Positions 1 through 13,097 of a DNA stretch of 64,000 bases are shown in pieces. The stretch is taken from NCBI GenBank assembly GCA_051747385.1, contig JBNJGB010000033.1:1-64000 (forward strand). The letters run 5' to 3'. The notes beneath the pieces are model-generated. The model saw nothing but the letters and a program-made list of their open reading frames with translations, had not been told where the DNA came from and made no database searches. This stretch comes from JBNJGB01 sp051747385 (GTDB lineage: Bacteria; Myxococcota_A; UBA9042; PHBI01; JACKFB01). Each line of letters starts with the position of its first letter. Within the stretch, counting starts at the first letter, position 1. The translations under genes were made by a program, and so were the position numbers.

Positions 1-97
1 GGCTGCGTACGATGGCCGACAGGCCGTCGAAGCCCTTGCGCATGTCGGCTGGCTCCGCGGCCAGCCAGACGCGCACCGACGGAGGAAGGCTCAGCAT
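1..97 (-). CDS. tnpB: IS66 family accessory protein TnpB, N-terminal fragment (cut by window start)
   Basis: The first 32 codons are visible. They read MLSLPPSVRVWL followed by a short linker and DMRKGFDGL, which is the hallmark start of IS66 ORF2 (TnpB). Its ATG at 97-95 overlaps the end of tnpA (stop at 93-91), the translational-coupling arrangement usual in this family. The rest lies outside the window, so whether the gene is intact is unknown. Confidence 0.8.
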   Translation of the reverse strand, partial: MLSLPPSVRVWLAAEPADMRKGFDGLSAIVRS

Positions 98-444
98 GCC
101 GCGCCTCCCATGAGCCCGCGCACCAGCTCACCGGCGGCGCCCACGTCCGAGCCCGGCGGAACCTCCACGACGACCCCGCCCGGCACGAACACCCGCAGGG
201 CCTCCGTCGGCGCCTGCCGCTCCTGCCGAACCGCCACCTCGACGAGGCACAGCGGCGCAGCCGTCTGGCCTGCCCGCTCTCTCCGCTCCCGCCGGAGCGT
301 CGACACCCACGAGCGGAACGTCGACAGCTTCAGCCGCCGCTGCTCCGCGAACTCCGCCGTCCTGAGCCCGCTGCGCTCGTACTCCGCCACCACTCGCTCC
401 CAGTACGAGCGAGAACGCGCCTTCCGGCGCCGCATCTTCGACAT
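91..444 (-). CDS. tnpA: IS66 family accessory protein TnpA
   Basis: A 117-residue basic protein with an N-terminal helix-turn-helix of the IS66 ORF1 type. The segment around residues 12-45 (SYWERVVAEYERSGL, FAEQRRLKLSTFRSW) matches the family pattern in which a first helix leads into a recognition helix ending in a Trp. The C-terminal third is acidic and hydrophobic, with the FVPGGVVVEVPPG stretch typical of these proteins. IS66 elements need TnpA and TnpB beside the DDE transposase TnpC. The gene looks intact and overlaps tnpB by a few bases. It is transcribed away from the interrupted DsbA-like gene. Confidence 0.8.
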   Translation of the reverse strand: MSKMRRRKARSRSYWERVVAEYERSGLRTAEFAEQRRLKLSTFRSWVSTLRRERRERAGQTAAPLCLVEVAVRQERQAPTEALRVFVPGGVVVEVPPGSDVGAAGELVRGLMGGAAC

Positions 445-523
445 CGTCCACTCCTGTCGTTCAGGGACATCGACAGGATGCGGATCACGGCCGCGAAGTC
501 AGCCCAGCCTCGGTCGGACGGGT

Positions 524-1393
524 ACGCACGATCACTACGGCAGCAAGGGGCGGATCGTGTTCAAGCACTTCCCACTCAGCTTCCACAAGCAGGCGCTCCC
601 GGCCGCCCGGGCCGCGGAGTGTGCCCGGGAGCAGGGCAGCTTCTGGGAGATGGCCGAACGCCTGTTCTCGAACCAGGACCGGCTCGGCACGGACTTCTAT
701 GTCCAGTCGGCGCGAGCGCTGGGCCTCGAAGTCGGCCGCTTCGCCGAGTGCTTCGCGAGCGAACGCCACCGTTCGCGCATCGAGGGCCAGATGGAGGAAG
801 GGCGCGAGGCGGGCGTTCGAGGCACCCCCACGTTCTACCTGAACGGTCGCAAGTTCACGTCCCCGTCAGGCTACAACCTCGACGCGTTCAAGCGGGTCAT
901 CGAGGAGTACTACGACCTCGCCGGGAGGCAGGACGGGGCGGAGGTCGTGGTGGGGCGCGGAAGCGGTGGCCTGGGGTTCCATGGTCGCATCGTGGGTATG
1001 GGAAAGCTCGACACTGGCGGTGGCATGGGCGCCAAGGCGGGCTTGGCGAAAGCGAAGAAAGACCGTCGCGGCACTCTGCGGGTGGGCACGGGCCTCACCA
1101 ATGGCTGCGCCCCGAAGGACGTCTCGCGCGTCGTGCTCCGCCGCATAGGTGCCATTCGGGCCTGCTACCAAGCGCGGCTCGAGTCGGAGCCCGAGCTGGC
1201 GGGCACGCTCGAGCTGGGTTGGACGATCGGCCAGAGGGGGAAGGTGCGGGCCGTGGAGGTCCCCCGGGACACACTCGAAGACTCGAAGGCGAAGAACTGC
1301 GTCGTGCGGGTCCTGAGACGGATGCGCTTCCCGAAGCCCGACGGCGGTACGTGCCGGGTCCTTTGGCCTTTCGTGTTCTCCCCCGAGCCGTAG
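524..1393 (+). pseudogene. DsbA-like thioredoxin plus AgmX/PglI C-terminal domain protein, 5' end lost at the IS66 boundary
   Basis: From about 530 the frame reads as the second half of a DsbA/thioredoxin-4 fold: VFKHFPLSFHKQALPAA is the strand-helix after the active site, and GVRGTPTFYLNGRKF is the cis-Pro loop. The signal peptide and CxxC active site that should precede this are missing, because the IS66 end begins there. From about 1070 to the stop the protein has an AgmX/PglI C-terminal domain: a conserved paired-Cys module with RRIGAIRACYQARL, LGWTIGQRGKVRAV and FPKPDGGTCRV. This domain is typical of Myxococcota envelope proteins. Without its start and active site the gene is probably dead, unless a promoter and start inside the IS end rescue it. 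Confidence 0.7.
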
Positions 1394-1417
1394 CCTCCAC
1401 AGATCCAGGGGATCATC

Positions 1418-1852
1418 GTGAAGCGTGCATCGGATGGAGACCGAAGCACACGCCGGCGTTGGCTCATCGTTGCGGCGCTCGTCCTGGCCGTGTTGGCGTG
1501 GAACGCGCAGTCTCTGACCCTCCTCACCATCGACGGGTATCAGCGGTGGATCTCTCCGCACAAGGGCTATCAGTGCGCCCACGCCCAAGTGCACGGAGGG
1601 CTCTCCTGCTCCGGCTACGGCGAGAAGGCGATCCGCGACGAGGGACTGTTGCAGGGCGTGATCTTGTTGAACCGCCGGTTCGACGCGTGCCACGAGGCGG
1701 CCGCGGAGCTGCGCGCCAGCCGCTCGGTCCTCCCCGAGGGCGACTTGTCAGCAGCTGAGGTCCCGGGCTGTGAGGCGTGCGGCGAGACCAGCGGAGACGC
1801 CACCGGCAGCTTCTGCGGCGGCTTCTGCGAAGGGATGTGCGATGGTCGATGA
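1418..1852 (+). CDS. YidD-like membrane protein with a Cys-rich tail
   Basis: 144 residues with a GTG start after a purine-rich CAGGGG. Residues 14-35 are a membrane helix. Residues 41-91 (YQRWISPHKGYQC, SGYGEKAIRDEGLLQG, RRFDAC) match the membrane-insertion efficiency factor YidD (DUF37), a small protein that assists YidC-dependent insertion. The classical family has a C-x5-C-S-x-Y motif. Here the order is C53, then C64-S-G-Y, a variant spacing. After the core come about 50 extra residues with five cysteines (118, 121, 133, 137, 141), which suggests a disulfide or metal site. It is not beside rpmH, rnpA or yidC, where the true yidD sits, so it is probably a paralogue with another role. Confidence 0.65.
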   Translation: MKRASDGDRSTRRRWLIVAALVLAVLAWNAQSLTLLTIDGYQRWISPHKGYQCAHAQVHGGLSCSGYGEKAIRDEGLLQGVILLNRRFDACHEAAAELRASRSVLPEGDLSAAEVPGCEACGETSGDATGSFCGGFCEGMCDGR

Positions 1853-2052
1853 GGGGCCATCAGCCGGGCAGCTTCTGGTTGGCGGGGAGACCTCGTCGGA
1901 TGCCATCGGCAGCACGGCTCCGGGAACGGCACACCGTGGACTGGCACCGCGGCGCGTAACACGGGACGCCGCGACAAGGGTTGTGTCCGCGATGGAACGG
2001 GGTAGGCTCCCCGAGATGCGTGGATTCGGTGCGAAGAGTCGGAGACACCGTG

Positions 2053-2688
2053 ATGGCGCGGCTGCGAGTGGGAGATATCGAGATCGACGGGGATCGCGTG
2101 ACGATCCACGGTGATCAGGGCGCCTCGGCAGGATCTCCTGCCGTGCCGCACCGGAGCGTTCGGGACGCGCCCTCCGACGGGGCGTCGCTCGCGGCGATAC
2201 CCGGCTCCCCGCGCGTGTTGACCGTCGCCGGGGCGTCCGTCGCGCTGCTGGGCGTGGTGTGGATGGTGCTGACGCCCGAGTCGTCGGGGCTGTTCCGCTA
2301 CGTGCTGTCGGGCGGCGCGCTCACGTTCTTCGGGCTGGGCGCGGCCGTGCTCGGTGTGGCAAAGCACCTGACGCGACGTAGGCTCGCCGCGGAGCTGGAC
2401 CGCGCGGAGCGGCGGCGCCTGGAGCCGGTGCGAGCGCGCCTGCGACACGAGCTGGGTGACGAGGCGACCGTGAACACCGTGGAGCATCTCGTTGCGCGGA
2501 CCGGCTTCAGCGAGGCGGACATCGTGCGCGCTCTTCGCTGGATGCGCGAGGCGGGCGACGTCCGCGAGGAGCTGAATCTGGACACGGGCGAGTGGTACTA
2601 CGTGCTCGGCGACGAGGGAGCCGCTGACTCCCTGCGCGTGGGCGATCTGGACGAGCGGGCGATGGCCCTGGAGGAGAGGTCGAGATGA
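2053..2688 (+). CDS. Two-helix membrane protein with a winged-helix-like tail, function unknown
   Basis: 211 residues. The ATG at 2053 is chosen; a GTG lies one codon upstream. After a soluble N-terminus of about 55 residues there are two hydrophobic segments (roughly 57-76 and 84-104). A basic coiled region (RRRLAAELDRAERRRLEPV) follows, then a helical segment (TVNTVEHLVARTGFSEADIVRALRWMREAGDV) resembling a small winged-helix fold, ending in LNLDTGEWYYV. The stop overlaps the next start (ATGA), so it forms an operon with the TM2/SHOCT gene. I do not recognise a family. Confidence 0.6.
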   Translation: MARLRVGDIEIDGDRVTIHGDQGASAGSPAVPHRSVRDAPSDGASLAAIPGSPRVLTVAGASVALLGVVWMVLTPESSGLFRYVLSGGALTFFGLGAAVLGVAKHLTRRRLAAELDRAERRRLEPVRARLRHELGDEATVNTVEHLVARTGFSEADIVRALRWMREAGDVREELNLDTGEWYYVLGDEGAADSLRVGDLDERAMALEERSR

Positions 2689-3149
2689 AGGACAAGAACA
2701 CCGCTGGAATCCTGGCGCTTCTCCTGGGAGGTATCGGAGCCCATCGCTTCTACCTCGAGCAGATCGGGCTCGGCTTCGTGTACCTGCTGTTCTGCTGGAC
2801 GTTCATCCCGGGGATCGTGGCCTTCATCGAGGGAATCCTCTTCCTGACCATGAGCAAGGAGGCCTTCGACCAGCGGCACAACGCCGCGGCGCTCATGTGG
2901 GCCTCGTCGCGGCGGCAGGATCCCCAGAACATCGTCGTGAACGTGAACGCGCAGGCCGGGGGCGACGTAGAGCGTCGACAGAGCGGGGTGTCGCAGCCGG
3001 CCGCGTCGAATCAGGACGAGGACGTCTTCGCTCGGATCAAGCAGCTCCACGACCTGATGGTCGCGGGCGCGCTGTCCGAGACCGAGTTCAACGCCGAGAA
3101 ACAGCGCTTGCTTGCCGGACAGACCGGGAGGCTGGACCACCGCGCCTGA
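2685..3149 (+). CDS. TM2 domain membrane protein with a C-terminal SHOCT domain
   Basis: 154 residues. Residues 1-65 are a TM2 domain: a first helix ending in LLLGGIGAHRFYL, then a second helix (IGLGFVYLLFCWTF) and GIVAFIEGILFL, with the family's Gly-Gly-x-Gly-x-His-Arg-Phe-Tyr turn. The last 35 residues (DVFARIKQLHDLMVAGALSE and on) match the SHOCT motif, a short C-terminal helix pair with the Leu-x3-Gly-x-Leu-T/S-x2-E-F signature, often attached to small membrane proteins. The start overlaps the upstream stop by 4 bases. A role in membrane stress or oligomerisation is only guesswork. Confidence 0.75.
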   Translation: MKDKNTAGILALLLGGIGAHRFYLEQIGLGFVYLLFCWTFIPGIVAFIEGILFLTMSKEAFDQRHNAAALMWASSRRQDPQNIVVNVNAQAGGDVERRQSGVSQPAASNQDEDVFARIKQLHDLMVAGALSETEFNAEKQRLLAGQTGRLDHRA

Positions 3150-3192
3150 CGCTCGAACGAGGCGCGCCGACGCTCACGAGGAGGTGAGTACA

Positions 3193-3474
3193 ATGAACGA
3201 CATGCTGGCCTACGAAGCGCAGAAGAAGAGCGGCGTTCTGGCCGCGTTCCTCAACTGGCTGATCCCCGGCGTCGGGTACTTCTACGCCGGTTCAGCTCTG
3301 GGCGGAGTCCTGGCGATCATCTTCGGGATCGGCTTCTGGCTCGTCGCGCTCGTGTCGTTTGGCATCGCGACGCCACTGCTGGGCCTGTTCTACCTGATCG
3401 TCATCATCGACGGATTCCTTGCTGCTGGTCGCCACAATCGCAGGCTGGCGATGCGGATCCAGTCGGGAGCGTAG
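3193..3474 (+). CDS. Small TM2-like membrane protein
   Basis: 93 residues. The start at 3193 follows GAGGTGAG at 3180-3187, a good ribosome site. Three hydrophobic stretches (about 15-33, 37-54, 60-80) contain a TM2-like turn, NWLIPGVGYFYAG, followed by LGLFYLIVIIDGFLAA. It lies 43 bases after the TM2/SHOCT gene on the same strand, so the three small membrane proteins from 2053 are probably co-transcribed. No catalytic residues are visible. Confidence 0.7.
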   Translation: MNDMLAYEAQKKSGVLAAFLNWLIPGVGYFYAGSALGGVLAIIFGIGFWLVALVSFGIATPLLGLFYLIVIIDGFLAAGRHNRRLAMRIQSGA

Positions 3475-3668
3475 CGTCCCGAAGGGGAGCTTCGAACGGT
3501 CGGCCCGAATCCCGTGCACGGGGACAACCCGGCGGGGGCGGGTCGGCCGCACCTCGTGCCGTTGTGGGCCGCAGAGCGGCGAGGCAGGACACGTCGCGCG
3601 ACGCACGAGCGAGGCGTGTCTGTCACGATCTGCTGCCGTGAGCGGGTCGCCGTGCAAGGAAGTTCTGC

Positions 3669-5789
3669 ATGAGACGCTACGTTGGCTTCGGGCTCGGCGC
3701 CGTCGGGCTCGTGGCCGTGAGCGCGGTCGCATTCTGGACCGTTGGCGGGGGCACGCCCCTCCAGCAGGTGGCCTCGCAGGTGCCGAACGACGCGCTGGCC
3801 GTGGTGGCCACCGGACCACCGAGCGCCCTGCTCCAGGCTGCTTCGGAGCAGATTCCGGACGAGCTCCGGGACGAGTTGCTCCACGAGATCCCGTTCGATC
3901 CATTCGACGACGCCGCGTGGACGGAGCGGGGCTTTGATCCGGACGCCCCGGTCGGTGCAGCGTTCCTGGATCCGGACGCGGAGGCCTTCATGGTAACCGT
4001 GGGGCTGGTGGACGCCGCTCGCGCGCGCGAGGTGTTGGCGTCGAGCCTGGACGAGAGCGGGGCCTTGAAGGCCGACGCTCCGCGGACCCTGGCGGGCGTG
4101 GACGCGCTGGTGCTGGACGAGGAGCATGCTCTGCTCTTCGAGGCGGACCGGCTCCTCCTGGTCGGCGGCTACGATCTGGACGAGATCCCGGGAGCCTCCG
4201 ACTCCATGGACGGCCTGGAGTTGCTCGCGCGTCGGGTACTCGAGGTCGAGGCCGGCACGAGCATGGCGTCCAACAGCGCCTTCGAGTCGGCGGCCGAAGG
4301 GATGGCGGACGCGGCCGTGGCCACCTACGTGGACACCGCCGCCATCACCGAGCACACGCCGGGTCGGCGGGGCGAGGTGGTCATGCTCCGCGAGGTGCTC
4401 GGGGAGGTCTCGGGCGTCGCGCTGGGGCTCGTGGCCGACTCGGATCGCGTCGAGCTCCGATATCGGGCACCGCTTCCTCGCGAGTCGCACGTGCGGGGTC
4501 TCCTCGACGGTCCCCCTCGCTCCGAGGCCGCCATGGAGCGTATCCCGGGTCCCGTCCTCCTCGGGGTCCACGCCAGCTGGTCGATGGAGGCGCTCCGGGA
4601 GGTCATCGACGACTACACGAGCCTGGATCGACGCGTCGCCGAGGAGTGGCGGGAAGCGCGACAGGAGTTCCGAGAGGAGACCGGTCTCGGTGTCTACGAG
4701 GATCTGCTGGGGATGTTCACCGGCGAGGTGGGCTACGTCATCGACGAGTGGCCTCCCCCGTCCAATCCGACCCGGTTCAACCTGACGGCGTTCGCGGGCG
4801 TCGACGAGGAGCAGGCCCGCGAGACCCTCGACGCGCTGGTCCGGCGGATGAATGGCTGGGAGGGCATGCGGTTCGATCGGGACGAGGAGGATGACCGGGT
4901 GATCTACACCGTGTCCCCCGGCCGGGGAGCCATGCCGTTCCGTCCCGCCGTCGCTCTCGCAGACGACACGCTCTGGCTGTCGATGCACGAGGACCACCTG
5001 CGTGACCTGCTGGCCGACGAGGCGGGATCGATGTTGGGCGAGGGACGCTCGGCGGAGGTGGCCGAGGTCGTCCACTCGTCGGCGTCGGCGGTCGCGTTCT
5101 GCGATGTCCGGGAGGTCGTGGCCGGCATGCGCGCCGCCGGCGAGCTCGAGGACATCGCCCTGGGCCCGCTCGGGGCCGCCGGTCTCGTCGAGGCGGTGGA
5201 CCGGGTCGAGAGCCGGGCCGGGCTGGATGGTGAGGTCTGGACCGGATCCACGACGGTGTACTTCGACGAAGAGGCGTTCGACGGGGCGGATGGGCCGGCG
5301 GTCGCGCTCCTGCAGATGGTCTCGGCGCCAGCGTTCCTGAAGTACATGCGGCGGGCGAAGACCACCGAGGCCATCGACCAGCTGGACAAGATCTACAAGG
5401 GCGCGGCGCTGTACTACACGACGCCCCACGTCAACCGGCGCGGGAACAAGCTCGACTGCCAGTTCCCCACCAGCACCGAGTGCATCCCGAAGGGCTCACC
5501 CTGCGACTACCCCGACAACATGTACCCCGCCGATCCGTCGATCTGGACGAACGACACGTGGAGCGCCCTGAACTTCCAGATCTCGGAGCCGCACTACTTC
5601 CGCTATTGCTTCGACGCGTCCGGCACCCTGAGCACCGCCGGCTTCACCGCCACGGCGCACGCGGACCTGGACTGCGACGGCGAGTGGAGCACCTTCCAGC
5701 GCATGGGCTTCGGGGATCCCAACGCGACCAAGGCGGAGTGCAGCTTGCAGGGCTCGGCCGCCTTCTACGTCGAAAAAGAGGTCGAGTAG
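3669..5789 (+). CDS. DUF3352-like protein fused to a type IV pilin-like C-terminal domain
   Basis: 706 residues. An N-terminal anchor helix (residues 5-25) is followed by about 500 residues resembling DUF3352-type proteins (VPNDALAVVATG near the start, repeated D/E-rich alpha/beta units). From about residue 553 the sequence switches to a pilin: APAFLKYMRRAKTTEAIDQL is what normally follows the hydrophobic N-terminal helix of myxobacterial-type pilins. Next come IYKGAALYYTTP and a globular Cys-containing head (CQFP, CIPKGSPCDYP, YFRYCFD, ADLDCDGEWS). The prepilin leader and the first 20 residues of the pilin helix are absent, so it could not be processed as a normal pilin. The junction is in frame with no stop. 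I take it as a real chimera or a fusion by deletion. Confidence 0.65.
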   Translation: MRRYVGFGLGAVGLVAVSAVAFWTVGGGTPLQQVASQVPNDALAVVATGPPSALLQAASEQIPDELRDELLHEIPFDPFDDAAWTERGFDPDAPVGAAFLDPDAEAFMVTVGLVDAARAREVLASSLDESGALKADAPRTLAGVDALVLDEEHALLFEADRLLLVGGYDLDEIPGASDSMDGLELLARRVLEVEAGTSMASNSAFESAAEGMADAAVATYVDTAAITEHTPGRRGEVVMLREVLGEVSGVALGLVADSDRVELRYRAPLPRESHVRGLLDGPPRSEAAMERIPGPVLLGVHASWSMEALREVIDDYTSLDRRVAEEWREARQEFREETGLGVYEDLLGMFTGEVGYVIDEWPPPSNPTRFNLTAFAGVDEEQARETLDALVRRMNGWEGMRFDRDEEDDRVIYTVSPGRGAMPFRPAVALADDTLWLSMHEDHLRDLLADEAGSMLGEGRSAEVAEVVHSSASAVAFCDVREVVAGMRAAGELEDIALGPLGAAGLVEAVDRVESRAGLDGEVWTGSTTVYFDEEAFDGADGPAVALLQMVSAPAFLKYMRRAKTTEAIDQLDKIYKGAALYYTTPHVNRRGNKLDCQFPTSTECIPKGSPCDYPDNMYPADPSIWTNDTWSALNFQISEPHYFRYCFDASGTLSTAGFTATAHADLDCDGEWSTFQRMGFGDPNATKAECSLQGSAAFYVEKEVE

Positions 5790-5811
5790 GCGCGCATGCC
5801 GGCGTCCTGCG

Positions 5812-5873
5812 CCCCAGGCGTCAGGATAGTTGCCGCCTCTGTCCCCAGGCGTCAGGATAGTTGCCGCCTCTGT
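5812..5873. repeat. Perfect tandem duplication of a 31-bp unit
   Basis: Positions 5812-5842 and 5843-5873 are identical. The unit contains GGCGTCAGGATAGTTGCC. It lies 22 bases after the stop of the pilin chimera and carries no reading frame. It may be a duplicated regulatory element or a slippage product. Confidence 0.85.
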
Positions 5874-5879
5874 TGAGCG

Positions 5880-6005
5880 CGCGCGGAGCGCGCCCGAGAC
5901 CCCGCCATCGCCCCCGAGCGAGCTCATTGGGGCCACGACCCAGCCGCGATGGTTCGTGATCGAGGCCCACGCCGACCGCTCGGCCACCGGCCGAACGTCC
6001 GAGAA
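5880..6005. repeat. Copy of a dispersed intergenic repeat (related copy at 13150-13290)
   Basis: This stretch resembles the intergenic segment at 13150-13290 in the same order of blocks: a CCGAGACCC/TGCCATCGCCCC block, then a CACGA-centred block, a GATCGAG block, and GACCGCTCGG-CACCGGCC-GAACGTCCG. There is no coding potential. Each copy is followed within 10-20 bases by an A/T-richer stretch and a lipoprotein gene or gene remnant. Confidence 0.5.
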
Positions 6006-6051
6006 TGTGCTTTATGGAAACTAGCAGCTGTGCTTTATGGAAACTAGCAGC
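6006..6051. repeat. Perfect tandem duplication of a 23-bp unit
   Basis: Positions 6006-6028 and 6029-6051 are identical (core GCTTTATGGAAACTAGCAG). The unit is unusually AT-rich for this genome. It joins directly onto the broken end of the minus-strand lipoprotein remnant, which suggests that it, or a larger lost element, caused the truncation. Confidence 0.85.
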
Positions 6052-6162
6052 CACGCCCGTCGGCGCGTCGGGCGGGAGGTAGGGGGGAGCGTCGTTTCCG
6101 CAGCCGACCAGTACCAGCGCGCCGAGGAGACAGCACGCCACCGTTCGAACCGCCTTCGGCAT
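6043..6162 (-). pseudogene. Truncated lipoprotein gene (about 40 codons left)
   Basis: Reading from the ATG at 6162 (preceded by GGGGAG) the first 40 codons make a convincing lipoprotein start: basic N-terminus, hydrophobic core CCLLGALVLVGC with the lipobox Cys at residue 21, then GNDAPPYLPPDAPTG. At about 6043 the frame runs into the 23-bp tandem repeats and continues through non-coding repeats to a chance stop near 5821. The mature part of the protein is lost. Confidence 0.6.
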
Positions 6163-6214
6163 GGGGACTCCCCGGGGACATCATCGAAGGTGCCCGGGGG
6201 GCAGAGCGGACGCG

Positions 6215-6244
6215 GTCGACTGACCGACGGCGTGGACGTAGAGT
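6215..6244 (+). promoter_or_regulatory. Probable sigma-70-type promoter for the acyltransferase, very short or no leader
   Basis: GTCGAC (6215-6220), an 18-base spacer and TAGAGT (6239-6244). The ATG lies 9 bases after the -10, near the expected transcription start, and no Shine-Dalgarno sequence precedes it. This fits a leaderless or near-leaderless message. Confidence 0.4.
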
Positions 6245-6253
6245 GCGGCGGTC

Positions 6254-7114
6254 ATGTGGAGAGGCCGTCAGCACCGTGCATCCACGCCGCGCGGGCCCGG
6301 GCGCCCGTCGAAGGCGGCGCTTCGCGTCCTGCGGAGCGTCGTGCGGCCCGTCGTCCGCGCGGCGTTCCGGCCGACGCTGGAGGGGACGGAGCGCCTGCCG
6401 GAGGACGGGCCGTATCTGCTGGTGGGCAACCACTCCGCCGGCCTGGGCATCGCCGAGCTGACCAGCTTCGTGGCGCTGTACGCCGAGCGGTTCGGAGGCG
6501 AGCGTCCCCTGGCGGCGTTCGCCCATCCGATCGGGTTCCGGTTCCCGCCCATGGCGGCCCTCCACCGGGCGCTCGGCTCCGTGCCGTCCACCTACGAGGC
6601 GGCCGAGGAGACCCTCGCGGAGGGCGTGCCGCTCCTGGTCTTCCCGGGTGGCGACCACGAGACGCTGCGGCCCGTCTGGCAGGCGCACCGCGTGGACTTC
6701 GGGGGGCGCCGGGGGTTCCTGCGCATCGCGCGGAAGATGGGCGTACCGGTCGTGCCCATGGGAATCCGCGGCAGCCACTTCACGGCGCCGATCCTGCTGA
6801 GGTCCCGGGCGCTGGCGTGGGTCCTGGTGATCCCGCGCCTGGCGGGCATCAAGCGGTGGGGCGTGAGCCTCCTGGGCGCTGCCGGTGCCGCGACCATCGC
6901 CGTGACGCCGCTGCCCGGCTGGGCCCGGGCGGGCCTCGTGTGGCTGTGGCTGGCCTCGCCGGTCCAGTTCCTGCCGGTCGTGCCGTGGACCATCCGCTTC
7001 CGGATCGGTGAGCCCCTCTCCCCGGACATCCTGTTCGACCCGGAGGACGAGGACCTGTCGGAGGCGCTGGCGCGGGTCGAGGCGGCGGTGCAGGACCTGG
7101 TGGACCGGGAGTAG
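6254..7114 (+). CDS. Lysophospholipid/acylglycerol acyltransferase-like protein (PlsC superfamily)
   Basis: 286 residues. The acyltransferase block I is GPYLLVGNHSAG (His60) and the later substrate motif is LVFPGGDHETLRP (residues 129-140). The rest (FLRIARKMGVPVVPMGIRGS) follows the PlsC fold, and a hydrophobic segment near 225-245 suggests membrane association. Two features depart from PlsC: the HxxxxD aspartate is replaced by Gly (H-SAGL-G, with Glu three residues on), and FPEG reads FPGG. This variant pattern is shared with TMEM68/DGAT2-like branches, so the acceptor could be diacylglycerol or an alcohol rather than lysophosphatidate. The gene stands alone, converging on the large surface-protein gene. 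Confidence 0.7.
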   Translation: MWRGRQHRASTPRGPGRPSKAALRVLRSVVRPVVRAAFRPTLEGTERLPEDGPYLLVGNHSAGLGIAELTSFVALYAERFGGERPLAAFAHPIGFRFPPMAALHRALGSVPSTYEAAEETLAEGVPLLVFPGGDHETLRPVWQAHRVDFGGRRGFLRIARKMGVPVVPMGIRGSHFTAPILLRSRALAWVLVIPRLAGIKRWGVSLLGAAGAATIAVTPLPGWARAGLVWLWLASPVQFLPVVPWTIRFRIGEPLSPDILFDPEDEDLSEALARVEAAVQDLVDRE

Positions 7115-7138
7115 CCGCCCCCCCGGGGGGAGGCGGCT
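7113..7138. terminator. Strong GC hairpin between convergent genes
   Basis: AGCCGCCCCCCC (7113-7124) faces GGGGGGAGGCGGCT (7125-7138), a near-perfect inverted repeat with one mismatch. It begins in the stop codon of the acyltransferase and ends 6 bases before the stop of the opposing gene at 7145. There is no T-tract on either side, so it is a bidirectional transcription barrier or RNA-stabilising hairpin rather than a textbook terminator. Confidence 0.55.
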
Positions 7139-7144
7139 CCGTCG

Positions 7145-12649
<5,505 letters not shown>

Positions 12650-13031
12650 GTCTCCCCCTCCAGGCCCGACGGCCGTCCGAACGTACAGCCCCTGGGCGTG
12701 TAGGGGCCACGCCGACCCGGACCGCGACGTGAGCCGCCGCGCCTCCCCCCCAGGCCGTGCCCATCTGCTACCCGGGGAGACGCTCAATGCAAGATGCTCG
12801 GCACCACGGCGCAGCAGGTCAGCAATGCCCTCCACCGACACCGGTCGAGAGCCACGCCCGACATCTTCACTCCGTGGCTCGGACGCTGGGATGCGACCTT
12901 GGAGCCGCCCACTCCGGCAGAGGAAGTGAAATGTGAGACTCCTGGGAACGAATGGAGGTTCGAGTCCACGGCGTCGAGGCGCAAGCTGTGGTGGGACGAA
13001 TCATGTGAACGTGCCTGACACCTCCTCCCGA

Positions 13032-13097
13032 CCTGTAACCGGCGTCGCTGCGCGTCGTCCCTCCAACCTCGAGGTCTTCGGGCCGACCGGCCGCCAG
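13032..13097. repeat. Dispersed intergenic repeat, copy A (partner at 20423-20488)
   Basis: Positions 13032-13054 are identical to 20423-20445 over 23 bases (beginning CCTGTAACCGGCG). The following 43 bases match with scattered changes (CTCGAGG, TTCGG, CCGACC and CCAG blocks conserved in order). It lies in non-coding DNA upstream of lipoprotein genes. The rest of 12650-13294 shows no convincing gene. It holds only a small inverted repeat near 12687-12704 and a further repeat segment at 13150-13290 related to 5880-6005. Confidence 0.7.

Larger units (their letters stand above)
1..525 (-). mobile_element. Right-hand end of an IS66-family insertion sequence (continues past the window start)
   Basis: Two short overlapping minus-strand genes match the accessory genes tnpA and tnpB of IS66-type elements. 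The large transposase gene (tnpC) is expected to the left, outside the window. The boundary near 525 is inferred: immediately after it a DsbA-like reading frame starts in mid-domain, so the element appears to have inserted into, or deleted the front of, that gene. The terminal repeat cannot be confirmed because the other end is not visible. Confidence 0.7.

Noticed and set aside
12925..12975. tRNA-like GGTTCGAGTCC in the intergenic region
   Set aside because: The bases around it do not form a T-stem, and no acceptor or anticodon arms can be folded.
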